In this document: in pieces, positions 14,401 to 26,809 of the stretch | Layout of the letters: each line of letters begins with the position of its first letter | Position numbering within the stretch: position 1 is the stretch's first letter | From: Gymnorhina tibicen | Lineage: Eukaryota; Chordata; Aves; Passeriformes; Artamidae | Assembly: GCA_013399875.1 (NCBI GenBank) | Contig: VXAZ01018984.1 | Location: forward strand, 7,360,264-7,424,263 | Direction: 5' to 3' | DNA: 64,000 bases | Position numbers and translations under genes: made by a program | Notes under the pieces: generated by a model | The model's database searches: none | The model's input: only the letters and a program-made list of their open reading frames with translations | What the model was told of the DNA's origin: nothing

Positions 14401-17099
14401 ATAATCTGTAAAATTATGCTTGTCTTCAGGCTTGTGCAGACAAGGAGTGATGAACAACATAGACACAAGCTGTTTTTCTCTTTAAAGGAATGTCAGCCAT
14501 CAATGTAGCTTTACTTGCTCTCAAGATGATGGTATTCTTGATAAAATGGAATTCTTCTTTTCAAGTAACATGGTCAGAAGTGAAAGGGAAATAGTATACA
14601 AAGGCAATGTATATTTAATTATTGCAACTGTGCCACATGAAGTAGAAGACACTAGTGTGGTCTTGATGTGTTTGTCATGCTGCATGTTTTCAGTAGTAGG
14701 ATTTTAGCACTCATGTTGCTCTGAACATTAAATGTTTTCCAGCATGATGACATGAGAAGGCACCTCAGCTGATTCAGTGTTAAAATGGATTCACAAAAGC
14801 CAGTGATGTAGGTTCACTGCTGAACATAGTGGGCATAGATTTATAGTTTAATTCTAGACAGCTTGAGTGTATTTAGTCAAAGCTCACAGGTATAAATGAC
14901 ATTTTTATACAAGTGTAAGATCAGATTTTGCTAAATTGATGGTCTCACCATCACAGGAGTATTCACAAGAGTTTGGGGTTAATATCCTTTTTCAGCCTCA
15001 CCTGGATTTGGAAAGGAGGATTCTGGGGTCAATGTACAGCAGCATCAATACTTAACGTTCTGTGGTGGCTCAAATAGGTTGGGTACTGTGATTTACAAGC
15101 CGAAGTTAAATCTCTGTTATCTAATGCCCAGCTGAACAGTCCAGGTGCAGAATTCCTATTATTTGCTAAATGAGAAGTAGACTACACTTAAGGGAGGGTC
15201 AGCTTCTTTTGACCTTCTAAAGGAATACAGCTCAAACAAAAATCCAGCTCGTACCAAAAGTAGCTACTTAATGTAAAAGTGCTGCCAGGATTTCATTTCT
15301 CTTCAGAAAATAGGCACTTTGCGAGCATTGCATCTAAGTTCTGCAGTGTCTTTTGCCTTGAGGGATATGCGGAAAGGTGTCAAATCAGGCCACTTCTACC
15401 TATTTATCTATTTAAAATCAGCACATTTGTGTTCACCTAGGTTGTGAGAGAAAAAATATGTCAAACTTCACATACAGGTTTTAAAATAAAGGTGGAGCAA
15501 TAATCCAGAGAAATGAAGTTTAGCTTTCTATTCATAAATGCAGAGGTTTATTTTTACAACTCTGCACTGAGATTTCTGTAATCTCATTCATAGCCTAGCA
15601 TTTAAAATTCTTGTCTTACTTATGCTAACATAAATGAAGAGAAACTGAAGTGGTTACCTCTGTATCACAAAAAGCAGATGCAGAGTTTCTGATAAATGAC
15701 TAGGCCTCAGATTTTTAATAAATGATGAAGATAGGAAGGTTTTTGTCATTGTTGGCTATATCAGTTTTTTAACTTGCTTTTCTCTCACCTGACATTTGAG
15801 TGCTCTTACCCTCCCCTTTCTTTTCCACTTTCCCCTTTCTTTCTTTCTCGCAGATACTTGTCTTCAGTTCACCCTTTGCTATTTATTTGCACTCACTCCT
15901 CTTGCCTATACTTTTTTACTTTTCCTGCACCTATTTATTTCCTACACCTATTACTTGCATTCTTTGCAAGGAAGAAGTGGTGCTTTCTATATGCCTGGAA
16001 TATCAAATGCAGAAAACTTTACTTCCCATTCCATACTTGATGAATAAGATGAAATTTTGTGCAGAATAAAACTTCTGCATATTTTAATATAAAGCAAAAA
16101 TGTTAAAAGATTGTGGGTTTTATCTTTTTAACAAAAACGTTTAAAAATTATGGGTTTTCACATTTATGTTATTATAAAATCAACATAGTGTTATACTTAC
16201 ATACCCTTTTTTGATAGCTGTGAAGATATCTGAATGATGTTTTAAATTATCGGATCTCAGGGCAACATCACTTCTTTTACTGTATTATCTGATGATTTAC
16301 TCTGTTCTTAAAATTGATCTTACTGTCCTACAGCAATCAGCAAGAGTTGGTTGCAAACAGTTTAATCAGTCTTTTCTTAAACTCTTCACAGAACATTAAA
16401 GGATAAAGAGTGAAAATCACTCTTCTGCAGCTGACATTTTCTCTTGGTTTTTTTCTTTTGTTGATTTATACAAATTTTTTTTCTCTCCTGTCTGTAAAGC
16501 ACTGAAAATTTTGCTGTGCTTAAAATGAAGTTGAAATACAGCATGATTTAAAACTTGTGAACAACATTAAAAAATAGACTGGAGAGTCTCAATAGCCCTT
16601 GGCTGTGCATGTCTGTAAGATACAAACACAGCTTTAATTGCCATGTTCCTAGCTGTGATATGGATCAGCAGGAGGGGAGCAGCTCAAATTGTGATTCAGG
16701 AGTAGTGGCTAGGTAACCACTGGTACTTGTTCCAATTAAAGGTACCTTGAATATATTAAAGCAAGCTATGCTCAGCCCAGTGTTTCAGGTGACCATTCCA
16801 TAGGAATTCCATAGGAAGGACCACATTCTCTGTAATACTTGTGTCAGTTGGAAATAATTATCAGAGTGTGAAAGTTGGAGGTGTATGTGTGTGGGGTTGT
16901 TTGCTGGCTTATAACTGGCAGAAATAGAATAATCTCATTTGTGGTACCTCTTAGGTTTTCTTTTGAAGAGGACTTTCATTGTTTCTCCATAAATCACTTT
17001 GTCATGGATGCAGTGACACACTTCACTCTTAAGAGAGAAGTAGTAATGTGTTTATTGATATAAAACAATGATTAAACATGGTTTGATAGTAAATGTGTC
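11481..17099. other. AT-rich non-coding DNA
   Basis: No recognised gene. Contents include poly-T runs near 11520 and 12070, an AT-dinucleotide-rich stretch at about 13866-13912, a CTTT-rich patch at about 15830-15850, and a perfect 11-base tandem duplication at 16795-16816 (ATTCCATAGGA twice). One acceptor-like site at 13303 is followed by a 55-codon open frame and is treated as a finding only. Confidence 0.6.
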
Positions 17100-17735
17100 T
17101 GTGGTTTAACACGGTTAGACAGCAAGGTACACATGATTTACTTCATGGAGGACAAGGTCACACAAAACTGCCAGGAAGACCCTCCTGTTGAGTCATGGGG
17201 TTCAGAAAGGACCCCCTTGCATTCCTAATTCTTTTCTGGGAAGAATTTAGGTGTGTCTGGATCCAGATTTGGTCAGTGGTTTATGTCTAAAGGATTGTAT
17301 GTGCACAGTCAATCCTTCATCTCACTTAGCTAAGATTTCAAAGTCTTAGCAAACTTATTCCCAATTCACTTACCAAGTACCTGGCACAATAAGGATTCTC
17401 TCAGCCTCAAGGACCAACCTTGAGGGGTGTCTCTCATCCTGGTGGGGAGCCCGCTGTCATGCAGGAGAGTCCAGCAGCTGTGGGCTGCCCACTATTTATG
17501 GAGTGAAATGACTGAATTATATTTGCAGTTGTATTTTGGTTGGTACATTGTCAACTGGCCCTTAGCTGTTGAGGAAGATTTACAGCCTTCAGCATAAGCC
17601 AGATGTGACCACCCTGATTGCCACGGGTGGCTATTGCTAAAGCAGAATGGGGTGGGGGGACACATGGCCACGCTCTTTTCTTACGGTAGTTACAATTTTT
17701 ACTTCACCGCACACTTTCTTGTGAGACCTATCACA
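17100..17735 (-). mobile_element. Possible solo LTR of an avian endogenous retrovirus
   Basis: The segment is bounded by TGTGGTTTAAC at 17100 and CTATCACA ending at 17735, so it reads TG...CA on either strand. On the minus strand a TATA-like ATAAATA lies at 17492-17498. It is followed by GC-richer sequence that could be R/U5, and the layout is like that of bird ERV LTRs. GC content is higher than in the flanks. No flanking target-site duplication could be seen, no internal gag or pol sequence is adjacent, and the LTR family was judged from memory only. It could instead be another old repeat or a GC-rich unique patch; both borders are approximate. Confidence 0.35.
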
Positions 17736-17745
17736 AGATAGGTCT
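17724..17745. repeat. Perfect 9-base hairpin at the edge of the LTR-like segment
   Basis: AGACCTATC at 17724-17732 pairs with GATAGGTCT at 17737-17745 across the 4-base loop ACAA. It overlaps the proposed border of the LTR-like segment, so it may be a by-product of insertion or simply chance. Confidence 0.7.
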
Positions 17746-19939
17746 TAATATGCATATTAGGATAGTTAAGAAGAGACTTCCACTTCACCTCTTAACCGTG
17801 CCTTGCTGATGAACTTTCTTCATCCCCATCTTGAAAGTATTTCCTCTGTTCCATTGTACTTAGAAAATATTCATGGTCCTGGATACTCATATGTAAAGAA
17901 TAAAAAACCCAAGCCCAAGACTAAGCTTTGTAGCACGGGTAAGTTCACCTTTAATCTTCCTACATTTTTAATAATTAATTCTTGCTAAGACCTTTTCTTT
18001 TGCCTGTAAGTGGGTTTTAATTCATTTTAATAATTCTTTTCTCCTGTGGCACTCTCACACAAGCAGTCAAACCTCACTGCAGGCATGAATCTTACACCGC
18101 GAGACTGTTTCTCACTTCAGACAAATCATATCCATTACTTCACAATTTTGCTTTCCAGTTCAGTAGTGTGCTTGGAGGATCGCAGGCATGTCTGACAGGT
18201 GCAATCCTCTTTTCATGGGTGTGGGCTGGCTGGCCCTTCACTGCATATAATCTTTCTCTCTTATTAATGTGTCCTCACAGCTGAAGACAGAACCATTTCC
18301 TCACCTTGTTGGTTTTTTTACCTGTGGGGGTATCTGCACATAGTGGATATCTCCTGGAGTTTGTTCAGGATGGTGTGTATGACAAATCCACTTGCCAAAG
18401 GTTTACCTCTTTTCCTCATTAATTTCTGGGCCTGTGGCCTTCTAATTGTTTCAGTGCATCTTTCAGGTCTTGGTTACCAGCACAATGAACTCTCTAATTG
18501 ATTCCAGGATATTAAATATTTAGTCCATGCCTCAAGTCATGCCCCATTATCAAGTGTTCTTTTACCTTGTGGTAATGAAAATAGTAAGTAAAGCACTTCT
18601 CCATCAGAAAGGTATCTCTCTCAGGGGATCACCTTCAGCTTTCACTGTTTAAAAAATTGGCAGAGACTTCAACCTCTCAGCAATTTGATTTCGTCTGTCA
18701 CCACGATGTCACTCTTGTCCCTTAATTGTCTTACTGTCTCTTCATCATGCTGCTCATAGCCTGGATTTTTAAAGACTTGCTTGCAATTCATCTTTATTTT
18801 CTGTGCTGTTCTTATTTCACTGGCTTCTTTTATATCTGCTCATCCATGCTGAGATTCTAATTTAATCACTGTTTGTATGTCTTTCACTCAGCCTCCTTCA
18901 CTAATATTCATACATTCCATAAGGTATTTTGTCACTCCTTTTGTCAATCTGCCTTTCCAGGCAAATGTCACAGAGCTGTGGCATTGCAGCAATGTATTAT
19001 TTACTTTCTAACTCCTATAGTCAGTGTCAATACTATCTTGTATGTTCAGTTAATCTTTCTCAATTCCTCTCTTTTCACTTATTCTTTTGTGCCTCAGTCT
19101 GTTTGCTTCCACATGGTTTTAGCTATACCAAGCTTTGACAGTATATGTCTTCTTCCTGACCTAACTACTTCTTTAATAAAATTTGTATTGCTGAGATTCC
19201 TCTCTGCCTTAAAACACACTGTCATTTTCATTCTATTCCCTTGAAATTATATGTACATGTTGAATTTAACCACTTTCCACATATTCTAGCTTATTGTGCC
19301 CACTGGTCTTATTACTTCAGATAGAAGCAATCTAGGCTCTATGTCTCTGGTTAATTCAAATTTTACACTGCTATCATGTCAACCTTTTAAAATGCTATTT
19401 TTTTTATCATTTCATGGGCCAGTTGTTCTTTCTTCTGAGAAGAGGGGCAACAGTCTATCCCTATAACTAGCACACCATCTGAAGCCACCATCCATACTAG
19501 TTCTTTTCTGTTCACATTTCTCTCCTGGTCATTTCTTGAGGAATTTTAAGTCCTCCTTGATAAGTCAGAGTCTGTCTTTTTCTTTGTTGTTAGCAATGTA
19601 GCATATATCCATATTCTCATTTTCTGGAATATAATATGGAATGTCTTCCAGATAGTTTTTGTCATCATATGGTAAAGAGAACTCCTTGCAGTTTTTAATT
19701 GGGAAGTCAACAGGGGTAGGAGTTCAAATATCAGCTGTTCTTCAGAAGACCTAGACCAATGGTGATGAGTGGAATGAGTGGAAATGCAGATCATCTTGCA
19801 TTCTAGGGCATACCAGAGTTAACTCTCAAGTCATTGTCCAACAGCTTATTTTCACCTAGAAAATATAATGTAAAATAGAGCCACCCACTCAGATGTTTCC
19901 CTCTGTGGTACTCATTTAGGACAACTTCCAGGCACCTCA
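17746..19939. other. Pyrimidine-rich non-coding DNA
   Basis: No gene recognised. The plus strand between about 18000 and 19300 is notably rich in T and C, which produces long plus-strand open frames with hydrophobic translations, for example 18873-19244. These look like composition artefacts, not membrane proteins. No repeat family recognised. Confidence 0.55.
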
Positions 19940-20175
19940 GTGTTGGGACTTCATTGAACCTTCAGCTGTCCCAGGTGCACCCCCAGCCCACTCACTGGTG
20001 GGGTGGTGTGAGGAGCAGAAAAGGCCTTGATGCTGTGCAAGCGCTGCTCAGCAGAAGCTAAAACATCCCTCTGAGTCTTATCAGCACTGCTTTGGTCACA
20101 AATCCAAAACACAGCGCGATACAAGCTACTGTGAAGAAGTTAAGCTCTGTCCTAGCCAAAACCAGTAGAACTGGG
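19940..20175. mobile_element. Fragment resembling a high-copy songbird interspersed repeat
   Basis: The stretch has a C-rich start (CACCCCCAGCCCACTCACTGG near 19978), then GAAAAGGCCTTGATGCTGTG. It goes on with AAACATCCCTCTGAG, CACAAATCCAAAACACAGC, and TACTGTGAAGAAGTTAA. This matches my memory of an interspersed element common in passerine sequences, probably LTR- or ERV-derived. The family name and orientation are not certain, and the borders are approximate. Two overlapping open frames here (20092-20454 plus, 20058-20309 minus) show no known protein and are probably by-products of the repeat. Confidence 0.45.
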
Positions 20176-23100
20176 GTAGATATTTGCAGTGCTTTAAAAG
20201 GGTCCTGGCTCCAGAGCTGTGGCCCACCCATTACGGAAAAGTTGCACAGTGTGGTCTCCAAAGGCTTTGCACCAAGGGACAATAGAAATAAAAATGGTAA
20301 GTTGAGCACACAGATTTCTGGAGCTCAGAGACAAGCATCTTCTGTAGCGAAGCTGCAGCATCTGATGCTGCCATTAAAAAATAAATATAATTATATACTG
20401 TCAAGTTTTAAAAGACTTTTGATTGATTTACTTATAAAGCATAATTTTAAGTAGAGTTGACACTTGATATTTACTGCGTATTAACACTTTTTCTAAGTAT
20501 GGTTGCACCAGCAGGCATAATGTGAAGCCCTATGAGGAAAATATGTGCTTGACAAGACTCAGAATGGGCTTATTGTTAGTATGGCTGTATTTCATAAATG
20601 TTTCATGCTGACCCAAGGATATGCTTGTGTACAAACAGAATGCGAACACTTCTGTATAAATAGGTTTCCTTGTGATTTTATAAGAGCCTTTTCTTTCGTA
20701 TAACTCAGATGGGGGGTTTAAAGAACCAAATGTGCTACGTTTTTGGGGGCTTTTTATGTTTTATTTTATTAATCCTGTTTTGCTACATTCTGTCTATACC
20801 TCTGCAACCACATGCAGTACTCGGGGCTTGACTTGTACCACATTGACCTGTGTTCATTTTCCTGCCATTATTGCTTAAGATGATGTGTGTGTTTAGCACT
20901 ATCAGAAAGCTAATCAGGGTCTACCCTTAATTTGGTGGCAGCAAGGCTGTAAGGGGTGTAACTCTTGGAAACAGTGATTGAATGTATTTCTAGAGTCAAA
21001 AACTGTTTATAATGTTTCCAGTTTGGTGTATCTGCAATGCGGTGTCACCCCTACTCTTCTTTCTTTTCACCTCTCTCTTCAAGTTGCAATTTCTCTTCTT
21101 TTCTGGGAAGCTAAGTGCGATGTTTTAGTATAGTTGTTTTGATTTATAAAGCTCAGCAAACATGGATATTCTTTATTCAGTTTTTAACAAAAATTGAAGA
21201 TGGCTCCAGTTTCCATCCAATTGGTGGGACACATTAGTCTTGGGGATAGGAAAAAAATGGGGGATGTTTTTATCATAATGATTCTTAATTTTTTGTATCA
21301 AAATTACTGTCTGAGTTGTAAAAACTTTGCCCTCTAATTGTTTGCCTGTTCTGTCCTTCCATGTAAGTGCTATGGAAGTGGTACATAGGCTCCTAGGAGG
21401 TTTTTTCCATTTTGTTGCAGGGAACGTGGACTAAAATAAACTCAGTACTGACGCACACAAGTACTTTTTGCATGAGCAGCATTAAATCTATCCACTGGAT
21501 AGATTAATCTGAGTCTGAATCAATCTTCCCAACCTCAACATACCTTTTTTTCAGAGGATATTAGGCTAGAGAGAAAAAGCTAGAAAAGTTGTGTTTTAAT
21601 GGATCACATTGCATTGAAGACAAACTTTTTTTGGGAGAAAGAGGGGCAATTCTAAGCTTTGTGTTGTGGTAGCATGAGAAGTAGAGGTCATCTTCTCCCT
21701 GTACAATGAAAGTAGTGCTGCATATGTAAATAAAATGTTCAGCTTACTTTGTACCAAAGAAGTAAAACACATTGAAATTCAATATATGCTTAAGATGAAG
21801 TGTTATTGCATGTAGGCCATTGCACAGCATGCCTTTGAGAGATTGCTGAGAGTAAAGAAAGATACTGCCTAAATGACAGGTCAGAAGAATCGTCATGTTG
21901 CAGCAAGTCATCATTTAGAATAAATGAATTTGGCATGTATATTTTATATAGCTTTAAAGCAATAGCGGAAGGAAATTATGTTCCGTATACAGGATTTCCC
22001 AGTCAGCTTAAATAGCCCTGCCTTTGTTATAGGCATAATAAATTTGCTGAATTGCAATTAATTTAGCTTTCCACAGAAGGAAATTGTTCATCTGAGCTAT
22101 TCTTTGTGCTTAACACTTACCTGCCTCATTTTTTATGACAAAAAAACCTGACTTGGTGGGAATTTACTTGCAGCTCGAAGGCAAAATTGAACATTTGTTA
22201 ATGTCTCACATCTGGTTTGGTAAAATAACACCTTAAGGAAGCTCTTACTAAGAAAATTAATTCTTTTGTGAATGTTTCAACCAACATTGGTGGGAATAAA
22301 CATAAGTGTGTGTGCGTCAGATAACATCTGGAATAAACATGGTTAAGAATCACATTCTGGTGGTTCAGGGTGGTAGCTGTATCATTGGTTCCCCAAAACA
22401 TACAAGATCAGGTAAAGCATCTGTATTTATTTTCCTGTTTTGCTTTATCATACAAATTACTTAACATTTTATAGATTATTCATTTAGAGAAAGCTGCCCT
22501 CAAGAAAGCTCATTTTTAAGAAAACCTGGCAGCTCAGAGTTAATTTTATACACACTTCACATCAGCATTATTAAAATAGACTAGCTTTCTGCATGTGAGT
22601 GTATTACTATTCTGACTGGATTTAATATGCATTTGTTTTATTTTTGCAAGTCTCTTGCAAGAAACAGAATTATGATATTCAAGCATCAATTCTTGTTTAT
22701 CAACAGCTTCATTTTCTAATTGTCCATGTGGCAATATTGGATTGGAGATAATGAATAGGATTTTTTTTCTCATTTGACAAGCCTAACACTAAAAAAAGGT
22801 ATTATGTATAATTGTTTAAAAAATTGCTGTTTCTTGATGCATACGACTTAAACAATTTTTTCCATAATTTATGGCCAAAGCTTACTTCTGACCAATAAGA
22901 CTGCAGAAAAATAATTAAAAGATAATATTTATGATTGCCATGTTTGGGAACAATCTTCACACATCAAAATATACAAAGCATTCAGTTATTTTTCAAAATA
23001 AAGAAAGAAATGATTGGTAATTAGATAAATTACTTAATGGGTTGTTGACAATTCTTTTTCCTTTGAAACCCTTATTGAAAACATAATAAAATATTTCTGA

Positions 23101-24652
23101 GTCTTAGATTATAAAAAAACCCTCTTTTTCATATTATCTCTAATTTTGTAAAATTTTAATTCAAGTTTACCTTTGAAAGCATGTCAGATATACATCTTCA
23201 AATCAACATAAAGGCAATTACTACTAATACTTGCAAGTAATTAGAGAAATTACATTTTTTAGCAGCAAGACTCATTAAAAGTCTTTGGCATATTATCAGC
23301 ATTGAGAGAAATTGCATTCAACTGGCATGAATACAGAAGCAACTACAGAAATAACTGTATGTAGCTAAAAAAAGACCGTGGCTTCACACAGGTGTTGGTA
23401 CAAACCTGCTTTTCTCAGCCATGAAAATGTCTGTGTTGAAAATCTTTCCTTTCTGTGCTCTGAAGCATTGCTTATCTTGCAGCAACTTTTCACCCTTTTG
23501 GGCACCACTGTAGAGGCCGAGAGCTTTTGTTAAAGTTGATTGAGGTCTTTTACTCAACTTAGAGTGTCTTTGGAAAAGATGTAAATTCCTCTTTTCCTTA
23601 ATCAGCACTGTATATAAATTGTTTCTTCTCTACCCCTCCCCACTCTCGCACCCGCCTTTGCTCAACTCTGCAGATCACTTTGTGGTACCGAAGTGTTTCT
23701 ATATCTTATGTGCTTTGTGAAAAAAAGATAGTTTGCATGCATAGGAAGGCTTTCCTAGTGCACCTGAAACATAACATTATGGCAGTTCATCCAGCTGGAT
23801 TCTGCCTTGCCTTCCCAGAGAACAAAATCTGTAGCCAGTTACTGTAATCAACATAATTCCTGTAAGCTTCCCCCAGAAATTACCCATGTAGTGACTTTCC
23901 ACTGCAAGTAGATAAATTTTTCCTCACTGTTCGGGGAAATAAAAGAACAGGCAGAGTTAAATGGTGGTGATGTCCCATAGGGGGCTGGCATGCACTAGGA
24001 TAGGATGTGAGGTCACTTAGCAGGGATTCTTACGTTATTTTCAAGGGAGAAGAAAGGTCCCAAATTTCAAGCTGTTCGACTTAGAAATAGACATTCTGAG
24101 ATGGATGGCAGGGCATTTTTTATTTACCTTCTGTCCTTCATAAAATAATGCAGAAGTCTTAATTTTTTCTGTGGGGAGGTTTTTTTCTGGTGTATCTCTT
24201 TTTCACTGGTACTAGAGATGCTGTGTTTCTGTTAGTTGGGGTTTAAATACATACAGCATGATTGGTTTGGGGTTTTGTATCAGATTTATATCCCTGAAAT
24301 ATAGAAGGCATGCTCTGGCTTGGTAGGAAGGAATAATATCTTATAAGGTCAGAGGGAAAATGAGTGAAAGCTAATCCACTAGCCACTGACAAAAATGAGG
24401 GAAGCAAAGTCCTGAATCCACCTGAAATTAGGTGAAGAAAAGTGGAGGTACCAGTGAGAAAAGTCTAGGCTAAGCATCTTGGTGGAGCAGGCTGATGTCC
24501 AGTCTGCTGGACATCTTCAGAGATCTTCTGGCAAGTTTCCTGCCTTGCTTAGGTAACAGCATCAAGCCTAAGAGAGCATCTCCATGTTAGAAAATAACAT
24601 TTTTTACTAAAGGAGATGAAGCACTCAGATTGATTCAGGGAATAAAAATTTT
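20176..24652. other. AT-rich non-coding DNA
   Basis: No gene, RNA or transposon recognised. Two small perfect inverted repeats are present. One is AATCTATCC/GGATAGATT at 21485-21505 with a 3-base spacer, and the other is GATGTCCAG/CTGGACATC at 24494-24515 with a 4-base spacer. The interval 22400-23350 is strongly AT-rich. Confidence 0.6.
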
Positions 24653-24816
24653 CTATGTTTTCTTACCTCTAATATCATAATGGCTTCCATTTGTGCCATG
24701 TACCAAACTCACCAGAATAATGAACACAGAATAAATGGAACACCTGTCAGTCACTGCCCTGAATCCAACCCTCAGTCCCCGGGCTGCGTCTTGGAAATCC
24801 TTATTCCAGACTGAGT

Positions 24817-25021
24817 TTAGTAGGTGAGGAACTGCGGTGTCAAACACACCACCAAAGCACTCAGCGCGTGTTTGTGGCAGAAACCTTCACAAAGGTGTGT
24901 TTTTAGGCAGATGGAGCCTCCCCAGAGCATCCAGCACAAATCTGCCACAAGCAGCAGCTTGGTGTACTCAGGGAGATAGGAAGCTCTAATGGATCTGCTG
25001 CCACCCCTTAGGAAACAGACA
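24817..25021 (-). other. Candidate exon-like block in a GC-richer patch
   Basis: On the minus strand an acceptor-like CTTCCCTCACAG (plus 25022-25033) is followed by an open frame of 67 codons that ends in TAA at 24817-24819. Two donor-like sites, CTG|GTGAGT and GAG|GTAAGA, lie further along the minus strand at about 24700 and 24660. The combination is suggestive, but GC-richer DNA gives long open frames by chance and no family is recognised. It could be a non-coding exon, an old repeat or nothing. Confidence 0.15.
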
Positions 25022-25033
25022 CTGTGAGGGAAG

Positions 25034-25965
25034 CATCAAAAGGGAGAAAATTGAGGGAGTGCTAAAATATATGAGGAAGCTCCAGGCCTAAAAGGTAATA
25101 TGGATAAGGAGTATTTTAAAAGAGAGGGAACTTGCCTGAAGGAGGGAGCCATCATTGTGTTGGAGATGGAAGGAATACAGAAGCTCCTGGAAAGTTGCTC
25201 AGTTCCTTGGTGGAGACAAGGCCGTAAGCTAATGGAAAGATTTGAGAGAATAAGTAATGTACACAGAAGCAACATTTATTTTCATTTTTGAAGGAAGAAA
25301 TTCCTGGAGATAAGATTATTTTAATACAGTCTGCTTAGCGTAAAAAGCAGTTCAAACAGTCAGCAATAATGGTAATTATTGTGCCATGTCTGGTTTAATA
25401 CTGAGTACTAAAAGAGTGGCATATTTTATAAACATCTTCACACATCTACTTTTTCAGGATTTACGGTAATATCTATATGTATTTAGGAATTCTGCTTTTT
25501 AAGAAGCTGTATTTATTCACTTAGCTAATTTTCATAATATTTTGACAACTTTTGTCTTTAACAGCTTGTGTATTTTTAACATCAGGGTTTCTCACGGTCT
25601 ATCTTGAGGCAAATTGAACTTATTGTTGGGCTATGTTGCCACAGGTTTTCAAAGATACAGTGAAATATCTGCTAAAGGATTGACAGTGAACAAAAAAATC
25701 CTCTCCCCATCCCCCCAGTCCCTTGGAAGTCAAATGCTTAATCCAGATCTGCTGAAAATGTTTTCAGGAGAGAACATTGATAAGTCAGTTATAAGCATCA
25801 AATGCTGGCCCTATGAAGAGATAAATGGATGCCAAATTTTTGATGTAAAGTTCCTCATGTCTGTAGTGACACAGCTTTTGAGGGTTACCTGACACACAGG
25901 TGTGTAAAGAATGTGAGGGCGGGGGTCTCAGGGTTCTGCAATACACAAAGACGTGGGGATCCGGG
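25034..25965. other. AT-rich non-coding DNA
   Basis: No gene recognised. Both strands have frames of 60-92 codons that do not resemble known proteins. Confidence 0.55.
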
Positions 25966-25985
25966 TTTGTAGTAATTACTACAAA
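25966..25985. repeat. Perfect 20-base palindrome
   Basis: TTTGTAGTAA is followed directly by its reverse complement TTACTACAAA with no spacer. Another TTACTACAAA follows at once at 25986-25995, so one half-site is duplicated in tandem. It lies in a block at about 25890-26340 that is GC-richer and could be part of an unrecognised LTR or DNA transposon. Confidence 0.9.
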
Positions 25986-26427
25986 TTACTACAAAACTAC
26001 CATTAGTAAAGATTTTCACGAACACACTACAGGCCTCTACAAAATTGCCTCTAGAAAGGCAAATACATATATTAAAACTTATTACAGAATTCCAACTAGT
26101 GAAACAAGTATGTAGTTACAAACCTTTACCTGTGTGTGCCCATAAATGTATTATGTGAGGTGTTACCACTGTGACATTCAGCAAACCGCTCCCAGCAGTG
26201 GGACAAATCAGTGGCAGAAAAGTCTCACTTCAAAGCTGACCCGCGTCATGCAGCCCGGAGTCAGCCAGGTGTCCCTAGCCAGGGTCCCAGACTGTCCAGG
26301 AGATCTTGTGCAGAGAAGTTCATTTTGTAGGTAGCAGTTCACTTTTTATCACTTTTGGTGTAACTGAATGTCAGGCATCACTTCCCAGAAGCACTGTTGC
26401 TTGCTTTGTGTTTTCCTGAAAGGTCAG

Positions 26428-26592
26428 TTCCTTATCACGGTTTCCTTGTCCTGCACCCTTCAAGGCTTTTGTCCTACACCCATCAGGTTTTCTTTCACTG
26501 TCTTGCACCCATCCAGATCTCTGCCTTACACCTATCAAGGTTTCTTTGTCCTGCAACTGCTCGCTATCAGGGTTTCAGCAGAGCTTATCAGG
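26428..26592 (+). repeat. Degenerate minisatellite, about 23-32 base units
   Basis: Roughly five to six diverged units each start with ATCA(A/G)GG-like sequence, followed by T-rich sequence and a TGTCCTGCACCC-like or TGCCTTACACC-like end. Unit length varies from about 23 to 32 bases. The plus strand is pyrimidine-rich, so two overlapping open frames (26368-26664 and 26397-26711) run through the array; these look like repeat artefacts. Confidence 0.7.
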
Positions 26593-26779
26593 GATATCTC
26601 AGGGCTCCCGCTAAGGAGATGTCCTTTGTCAGTTTGTTTCCCAGTCTTTGTGGCAGCTCTGTGAAGATATTATACTTTGAGATAGGAATAAAATTTACAA
26701 TTCAAAAATAAAACATAACTGCTGTTTTTAGGGACATACTTTACTTAGTTAAAATATTTACTTTTAATGCTATTTGCCA

Positions 26780-26809
26780 TTCTTTCTGCAGATTTACCTG
26801 CAGAAAGAA
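26780..26809. repeat. Perfect 12-base inverted repeat, 6-base spacer
   Basis: TTCTTTCTGCAG at 26780-26791 is complementary to CTGCAGAAAGAA at 26798-26809, with the spacer ATTTAC. It could form a stable short stem. No gene or transposon end is recognised beside it. Confidence 0.9.

Noticed and set aside
15774..16069. Three overlapping plus-strand frames of 83-89 codons
   Set aside because: All three frames are open over the same CT-rich stretch, a sign of composition and not of coding.
18873..19244. 123-codon hydrophobic plus-strand frame resembling a membrane protein
   Set aside because: The whole surrounding kilobase is T/C-rich, which by itself gives F/L/S/C-rich open frames. There are no splice or family signals.
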